The notes below the pieces were generated by a model. The model had not been told where the DNA came from and made no database searches. It was given only the letters and a program-made list of their open reading frames with translations. The position numbers were made by a program, and so were the translations under genes. A DNA stretch of 19,765 bases from UBA11795 sp964652755. GTDB lineage: Bacteria > Chloroflexota > Dehalococcoidia > Lucifugimonadales > UBA826. The stretch lies in the NCBI GenBank assembly GCA_964652755.1, contig CAZZBP010000037.1:1-19765 (forward strand). Reading direction: 5' to 3'. This document shows positions 15,053 through 19,765 of the stretch, piece after piece. Every line of letters starts with the position of its first letter. Position 1 is the stretch's first letter.

Positions 15053-15858
15053 TTCTTCTCCCCTCTCGATAATTTGTGGATATATCTGCTAAGAGATCTT
15101 GGATTGGCTAGGTGCCATCAGCTTCCCTATCACAAATTCAATAGGTTTCGAAAAAACCATTGGTAGCTTTTACGAATCATAATTCTGTTTGAGTCCAGAT
15201 ACTTTTGAAAGGCACCTATGGCAAATGAGGGCCTTCGCATTTTGGACATTGTTACTTGTTGTGAAGGTCTTGTCCACACTGACCGGGCCATCATTCAATT
15301 TTTGAAAAATGCAGTTTCTCTTTGAGGAACAATATATTTGAGAAACTTTGCGAAATTTCCTGCGTTCTTGTGGGCAACCAATGAGGTTAATCTCCACTGA
15401 TGTGCCCTGAATACTCTCCGCCAGAATAGGTCACATAGAATTCTCAAGTTTATTCCGACACGCGGACTCTGATCCAAATGAGGCCTCTTGACACCGAAGA
15501 AATATTGGACCCATTTCACAAATGAAGCTTTCCTTTGGGTTTTCAATCGCGTCGTTCACAATTACGGTTTCTTTTTCAAACCCTAGGTGAAATCAGACAA
15601 AAGGTCTTTCGGTCTCATAACTTGTTACATAAGGGAAACGGCTTGTGCGTCATGAGTTCCATGAGGAAAGGCGAATCGTCGCTACAAGTGTCGAATGTTA
15701 GACGAAGTAGTTGCGGCGCACAACCTGGGAAGTGAAGGGGAAAGTGGCGGAATATCTCTCTTGTAAGAACAGCCATTCGAAGCATTTCCCGTGGTTTACT
15801 ATTAATCGTAAAGGAAACAAACACATCGTCAGGCTCTTTGCGGCTACAGGAATATACT
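15053..15858. other. 806-base spacer between divergent gene groups
   Basis: Several short frames are open on both strands, but none has family resemblance and none has a convincing ribosome site. On the minus strand around 15251-15231 one frame reads QCPKCEG, a zinc-ribbon-like CPxC, between stop codons. It might be a scrap of an IS1595-like transposase, but this is not supported by the rest of the frame. A TTGACA lies at 15488-15493 on the plus strand without a matching -10. The region must hold the promoters for sulfatase B and for the amidohydrolase pair. Its size suggests a lost gene or element. Confidence 0.4.
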
Positions 15859-17190
15859 ATGCCAGTCAATGAAAACTATAAATTAATCAGGGCCGGTCGG
15901 CTAATTGATGCCCGTGGTGGCCCACCTTTCGAACATTGGGCCATGCTTGTAAGAGGTTCCTCGATCGATGCAGTGGGACCAGCAGCAGAAGTCGCAGCTC
16001 CAGAAGGTGTTCAAGTAGAAGTGTTTGAATACCCAAATATGACATTGATGCCGGGCATGATCGACTGTCATACTCACCACAACGGGTTCGGTGATGGCCG
16101 TCTGGGTGACGACCTCTCCACACTTCCCGATGAGATTCTCACGTTGCAATCTGCAAGAAACGCCAGGGTGAGTCTGTTCTCAGGTGTGACGACGATCCGT
16201 GAAAACGGACCTAAGAATTCAACGATGTTCCGTCTTCGAGATGCAATAGATCAAGGTTTGACAATCGGACCCAGAATGAATCTTTGCGGTAGGCCTGTAA
16301 GTATCATTGGCGGTCACATGGGATATTTCGGTTCAGAGGTTACCGGCCCCTTGGAAGCCCGAGCTATGACCCGACAGCTTGTTAAAGAAGGAGCAGACTA
16401 TATCAAGATAGTCGCCACAGGAGGAAGCACTCGAACTTCATTCCCGCTTCTTCCGTCATTTAACGTGGACGAACTCTGCGCCGTGACTGATGAGGCCAAA
16501 AAGTTTGGCAAACTAACCGCCACCCATTGCGCCTCATCCGAGGGCATTGCCAATTCCCTTGCCGCAGATGTAGACATGATTATCCACTGCGTATATCGGG
16601 ATGCTGCCGGGTCCGATAATTTTCGCATGGACATTGCAGAGCAGCTCGGAGAACGAGGAGTATTTGTTAACCCCACTGTGCATGTAACCAGGTCCGCAGC
16701 ATGGGCAATACAACATCGATCCGAACAACTGGGCGGATTGAATCAGCAAGAACAAACTATGTTGGACGAGGTGCGGCGGAACCTAAACCGGAGGCTAGAA
16801 GACTGCCGAAAGATGATCGAGATGGGCCTCAAAATAATTACCGGTTCCGATTCATCGTGGGGAGACTACCAGCTTGGGAATTCTGTGTACGAGACTGAGC
16901 TGCTCGTTCAAGCCGGACAGCCACCAAAGCAGGGAGTGCTTTCTATTACAAGCGAAGCCGCTAACGCATTGGGCCTAGGGAATGTGGTTGGCACCTTGGA
17001 GCCAGGCAAAGACGCTGACTTTATAGTTGTAGACGGTGACCCTTCTAGAGACATAAATCGCCTCTGGAACGTTCGTGAGGTGTTTAAGTCAGGTAAACGG
17101 ATAGAACGCGGTTCAGAAGAGTCTTTAAGGGCAGTTAGACAGCAACCACCACGGCAAGATCTACTCCCACCAAGTGAAGAAGGAAAATAG
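15859..17190 (+). CDS. Metal-dependent amidohydrolase A (imidazolonepropionase/prolidase-like)
   Basis: The 443-residue protein belongs to the amidohydrolase superfamily. After a beta-sandwich strand (RAGRLIDARGG) the barrel begins with MPGMIDCHTHH (64-74). Metal ligands are His71 and His73, Lys183 in YIKIVATGG (likely carboxylated), His223 in ATHCASSEG, His243 in IIHC and Asp331 in TGSDSSWG. The C-terminus returns to the sandwich with GTLEPGKDADFIVVDGDP. This full binuclear set is typical of cyclic imidase, imidazolonepropionase-like and Xaa-Pro dipeptidase-like members; the substrate is unknown. The ATG at 15859 is chosen because AGGA lies seven bases upstream and the paralogue aligns from the same residue. 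An upstream TTG at 15838 is less likely. There is no signal peptide. It is followed at 74 bases by its paralogue, probably in one operon. Confidence 0.93.
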   Translation: MPVNENYKLIRAGRLIDARGGPPFEHWAMLVRGSSIDAVGPAAEVAAPEGVQVEVFEYPNMTLMPGMIDCHTHHNGFGDGRLGDDLSTLPDEILTLQSARNARVSLFSGVTTIRENGPKNSTMFRLRDAIDQGLTIGPRMNLCGRPVSIIGGHMGYFGSEVTGPLEARAMTRQLVKEGADYIKIVATGGSTRTSFPLLPSFNVDELCAVTDEAKKFGKLTATHCASSEGIANSLAADVDMIIHCVYRDAAGSDNFRMDIAEQLGERGVFVNPTVHVTRSAAWAIQHRSEQLGGLNQQEQTMLDEVRRNLNRRLEDCRKMIEMGLKIITGSDSSWGDYQLGNSVYETELLVQAGQPPKQGVLSITSEAANALGLGNVVGTLEPGKDADFIVVDGDPSRDINRLWNVREVFKSGKRIERGSEESLRAVRQQPPRQDLLPPSEEGK

Positions 17191-17264
17191 CGATCTGAGT
17201 TAGAACGCCAATATTAGGCTTTAATGTGAGGCCTATGACAGATAAATCCATGGGCAAAGGGAAT

Positions 17265-18494
17265 ATGAAAATTGAAACACAATTTCGATTATTGACCGCT
17301 GCACGGCTAGTGGACGGCCTCGGAGGTCCTGTCAGGGAGCGTGCTGCCGTATTGCTGGAAGATAATAAAATCAGCCAGATCGGGACGGAAGAGACTATAT
17401 CTGCACCAGAAGGAGCCTCGGTCCAGGAGATTGACTTTGGAGAAAGAACAATCTTGCCTGGGTTGGTGGACTGTCATGTTCATCTCGTTGGAATTGGGGA
17501 TGGCAGATCCGGTGAGGATCTCGCAGCTCTCCCCGATGAAATTCTTACACTTCAAGCAGCGCACAACGCCAAGTCGCACCTGCACACAGGTGTAACGACT
17601 GTTCGGGATTGCGGCGGGAAGAACCAGACCACATTTATGTTGCGCAGAGCGGTAGATATGGGAATCACTCCTGCCCCAAGACTGGTTCTAGCAGGTAGGC
17701 CCCTTACGTTGGAGGGAGGGCACATAAGTGCCTTAGGAGACCAGCCAACTGGCGCGGTCGAATGCCAGGCCGCCGTACGCCAGCTTGTGAAGGAAGGTGC
17801 TGACTTCATCAAGATTATAGCGACAGACGGCCCCACAAAGGCATCTTTGCTCCAACAACCCTCGTTTGAAGTAGCGGAACTCAAAGCGATCTGTGACGAA
17901 ATTCATAATTTCGGCAAACATGCTGCGGCTCACTGCAATTCATCCCAGGGTATGTTCAACGTTTTGGAAGCCGGAATCCAAACTATCACACCCGGCATCC
18001 ATAAAGAATCTGACGGTAGTACTCGGTACAGACCAGAGATCTCCCAACGGATTGCCGAACAGGGGGTCTTTGTTAATCCTACGATATATGCCATTCGGGT
18101 TAGTGTAGAAAAGCTTGAGGAAAAACAAGTTCAAATAGGCCTGACGGTGACGGAACAAACCCAGCTGGACAGGCTGCGAGGCAAACATGAGGTACGACTA
18201 GGTCATTTCGCACGCATGAGAGAGGAGGGGGTGACTATGGTTTGCGGATCCGACTCGGGTTGGGGCAATCATAAAATGGGTAACTTCCAAGGTGAATTAG
18301 ANNNNNNNNNNGTAGCTGCGACCAGAGATTCCGCACGCTCATGTTGGCTGAACGATGTAGGTAGTCTTGAACAGGGCAAGCAAGCTGATTTACTTGTGGT
18401 TGACGGAGACCCGACGCAAAATATTCAGGATATCCGAAAAGTCGTAGAGGTAATCCAAGGGGGCAAAACAGTCTTCCAAGGGAGCTATGCGTAG
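17265..18494 (+). CDS. Metal-dependent amidohydrolase B, interrupted by assembly gap
   Basis: This paralogue of amidohydrolase A aligns with it without gaps over the first 240 residues when read from the ATG at 17265 (MKIETQFRLLTAARLVD). That is why I prefer this start to the GTG at 17226 or the ATG at 17235, although AAAGGG is only three bases away. Ligands His71 and His73 (DCHVH), Lys183 (FIKIIATDG), His223 (AAHCNSSQG) and the barrel Asp (CGSDSGWG) are present. The beta6 histidine, His243 in paralogue A, is Pro (TITPG). Ten N at 18302-18311 interrupt the gene after GNFQGEL. The frame happens to stay open into VGSLEQGKQADLLVVDGDP. Compared with paralogue A about eight more residues are missing, so the true gap is probably longer than ten bases. 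The substrate is unknown and activity is uncertain because of the His-to-Pro change. Confidence 0.87.
   Translation: MKIETQFRLLTAARLVDGLGGPVRERAAVLLEDNKISQIGTEETISAPEGASVQEIDFGERTILPGLVDCHVHLVGIGDGRSGEDLAALPDEILTLQAAHNAKSHLHTGVTTVRDCGGKNQTTFMLRRAVDMGITPAPRLVLAGRPLTLEGGHISALGDQPTGAVECQAAVRQLVKEGADFIKIIATDGPTKASLLQQPSFEVAELKAICDEIHNFGKHAAAHCNSSQGMFNVLEAGIQTITPGIHKESDGSTRYRPEISQRIAEQGVFVNPTIYAIRVSVEKLEEKQVQIGLTVTEQTQLDRLRGKHEVRLGHFARMREEGVTMVCGSDSGWGNHKMGNFQGELXXXXVAATRDSARSCWLNDVGSLEQGKQADLLVVDGDPTQNIQDIRKVVEVIQGGKTVFQGSYA
18302..18311. other. Assembly gap (10 N)
   Basis: Ten consecutive N inside amidohydrolase B. By alignment to amidohydrolase A roughly 34 bases should lie here, so the length is probably a placeholder. 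Confidence 0.95.
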
Positions 18495-18755
18495 CGGTTT
18501 ATCGATAACATCTGAAATATCGGTCTCAAAGCTATAATCAGAGAGAGCATTATTAGACTCGGAACTTTGCCAGAAACAAGCGTTCTCAACCTCGGGACTT
18601 AACATGTACGGGCCCTTCCCATTTACGCTTGGTCACAAAACCTCCTGCTGACAGATTAAGGGCCTTTTACGACGGACAGCTTCGCTTTTACCGCAAATTT
18701 ATTTCAACCTATGGGAAACTATGTCCCAGTTGACATTCCAATCTAGGAGACACAA
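18495..18755. other. Intergenic region after the amidohydrolase pair
   Basis: No gene is supported. A TTGACA occurs at 18730-18735 without a clear -10 at 16-18 bases. I see no hairpin with a T-run that would terminate the amidohydrolase transcript. Together with the following short ORF, about 350 bases separate the amidohydrolases from the SDR. Confidence 0.4.
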
Positions 18756-18794
18756 ATGGAGATCCAATCAACATTTCGCGGTAAGTATCAATAG
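18756..18794 (+). pseudogene. 12-codon ORF resembling an amidohydrolase N-terminus (remnant or leader peptide)
   Basis: ATG at 18756 opens MEIQSTFRGKYQ and stops at TAG (18792-18794). It has a good AGGAGA at 18745-18750, five bases before the ATG. The first eight residues, MEIQSTFR, resemble the start of amidohydrolase B, MKIETQFR; the first 24 bases agree at about 16 positions. It may be the surviving 5' end of a third amidohydrolase copy whose body was deleted, or a short translated leader for the SDR that begins 51 bases further on. Similarity over so few residues can arise by chance. Confidence 0.35.
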
Positions 18795-18845
18795 CTATGT
18801 CGGGTGCTTCGAGTCAGATAACTCATACAAATCAAGGAGTAATTA

Positions 18846-19610
18846 ATGGGACGAGTTCAAGATCAGGTAGCTGTTGTGACTGGCGCCGCAAAGGGATTAG
18901 GTGAAGCCATATCGCATCGGTTGGTTCAGGATGGTGCCAAACTAATTCTGGCTGATATAGATGAACCGGGATTGGCAGCTACCGGAATCAAAATTCGTGA
19001 TGCTGGCGGTGAGGCCGTGACGTTTGTGGGTGATATCACCGAGGAGGGTTCTGCATCTCGATTGATTGAGATCGCCATTGAACAATTCGGCCGAATTGAC
19101 ATTCTTGTGAATAATGTAGGGGGAAGTCGGAATTCAAAAATTTGGGAAATGTCCGTTGAGGATTGGGACTATACAATGAGACTGAATCTACGCGGTACAT
19201 TTCTCTGTACCCGGGCCGCCGTTCCACACATGATCGAAAGGAAGCGGGGCAAAATAATTTGCCTATCATCTGGTGCCCGTGAAGGCACCCCATGGACGGC
19301 TTATTATCAGGGTGGTTCCGCCTACTCAGCCGCAAAGGCAGGTGTTCACGGCTTCATGCGGGATCTGGCACTTGAACTCGCTGAGTACAATATTAATGTG
19401 AACTGTGTCGCTCCGGGGCCTATTGATACCGAAATTGCCGGCGCCAACCTTAGAAAACTTAATGAAACGGTAGATTTTAGCCCCGATCGAATGACACCAC
19501 TCGGTCGTTTAGGGCAGCCTTTCGAGGTAGCAAACGCAGTACTGTTTTTAGCTTCGGACGAGGCGTCATATATTTCAGGTCATACCCTAGCAGTTACCGG
19601 TGGCCGCTAA
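18846..19610 (+). CDS. Short-chain dehydrogenase/reductase (FabG-like, NAD-type)
   Basis: The 254-residue protein is a complete classical SDR. It has TGAAKGLG (12-19) for the dinucleotide, Asp37 in LILADID suggesting NAD(H) preference, NNVGG (89-93), the Ser pair at 141-142, the catalytic Tyr160-x-x-x-Lys164 in AYSAAK, and APGPIDTEI (189-197) after the active site. An insert between the serines and the tyrosine (REGTPWTAYYQGG) makes that loop about five residues longer than in FabG. It would oxidise or reduce an alcohol/ketone; the substrate is unknown. The start is firm: AAGGAG lies six to seven bases before the ATG. It is in the same direction as the amidohydrolases but 350 bases away, so it may have its own promoter. 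Unlike the SDR at 12405-13195, all catalytic residues are intact. Confidence 0.93.
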   Translation: MGRVQDQVAVVTGAAKGLGEAISHRLVQDGAKLILADIDEPGLAATGIKIRDAGGEAVTFVGDITEEGSASRLIEIAIEQFGRIDILVNNVGGSRNSKIWEMSVEDWDYTMRLNLRGTFLCTRAAVPHMIERKRGKIICLSSGAREGTPWTAYYQGGSAYSAAKAGVHGFMRDLALELAEYNINVNCVAPGPIDTEIAGANLRKLNETVDFSPDRMTPLGRLGQPFEVANAVLFLASDEASYISGHTLAVTGGR

Positions 19611-19707
19611 GATATCCGAAAAATAGCCTATGAATTCTGACCGGTAGTAGTAAGGTAAAACGAGTCGTACTTACTCGAATGAATAACCATTCTAAATGAC
19701 GAATGTG

Positions 19708-19765
19708 ATGTCGGACATAACCCTGATCGACCTCGTAGAGAACGGTACTATGAGCGCTGAGATAG
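19708..19765 (+). CDS. Possible 5' end of a further gene, cut by the window edge
   Basis: From the ATG at 19708 the frame MSDITLIDLVENGTMSAEI stays open to the window end; an in-frame ATG at 19696 would add four residues. The pattern of a hydrophobic LIDLV followed by NGT and an S-A-E-I helix resembles the N-termini of some P-loop ATPases of the type II/IV secretion superfamily, but nineteen residues are too few to be sure. No clear Shine-Dalgarno is seen. Confidence 0.33.
   Translation, partial: MSDITLIDLVENGTMSAEI

Noticed and set aside
15231..15251. CPKC motif as evidence for an IS1595-type transposase
   Set aside because: The frame is closed by stops on both sides, and no other transposase motif or terminal inverted repeat is visible.
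15838..15858. TTG start of amidohydrolase A at 15838
   Set aside because: The ATG at 15859 has a well-placed AGGA and matches the start of the paralogue.
1..19765. CRISPR array or long tandem repeats
   Set aside because: No regularly spaced direct repeats were seen on reading through the window; the only internal repetition is the protein-level NHL blades and the paralogous pairs.

Overview
The window looks like a chromosomal segment of an uncultivated bacterium of moderate GC, assembled from metagenomic or single-cell data. A run of ten N at 18302-18311 is a scaffold gap. The gene types (single-domain sulfatases, DUF1501 and DUF1800 proteins, an RraA-like protein, several short-chain dehydrogenases and amidohydrolases) are common in marine and sponge-associated Chloroflexota such as SAR202, and also in Poribacteria or Planctomycetes-like lineages. 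No phylogenetic marker here settles the taxon, so it remains open.

Layout. The left edge carries the 5' end of a yajQ-family gene (minus strand) and a complete tRNA-Arg(UCU) with encoded CCA and a plausible sigma70-type promoter (plus strand). From 642 to 15052 every gene lies on the minus strand. In transcription order from the right they are: sulfatase B, a frameshifted SDR, a beta-glucuronidase (uidA-like), sulfatase A, a DUF1800 / NHL-repeat / DUF1501 cassette, a heavily decayed MFS transporter, an RraA-family aldolase-like protein and a divergent GH32 protein. An 806-base spacer with no supportable gene separates this block from a plus-strand group. That group holds two tandem paralogous amidohydrolases (the second interrupted by the N gap), a 12-codon ORF resembling an amidohydrolase N-terminus, a complete SDR, and possibly the first codons of another gene at the right edge.

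How the genes could work together (inference). Two FGly-type sulfatases, a beta-glucuronidase and a GH32-like protein would strip sulfate, glucuronate and a furanoside from small conjugates or short glycans. SDRs, the RraA-like lyase and the amidohydrolases could process the released skeletons. None of these hydrolases shows an N-terminal signal peptide, so they are predicted to be cytoplasmic and would need imported small substrates. The only transporter in the window is a pseudogene with stops and frameshifts, and the SDR next to it in the block has both a frameshift and a lost catalytic lysine, so parts of the locus appear to be decaying.

The least understood unit is the three-gene DUF1800-NHL-DUF1501 cassette. 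Its members are evenly spaced, each has a Shine-Dalgarno site (that of the NHL gene is modest), and all lack the Tat signal that DUF1501 and DUF1800 proteins often carry. It sits between the sulfatase and the transporter remnant and is the best candidate for an undescribed system here.
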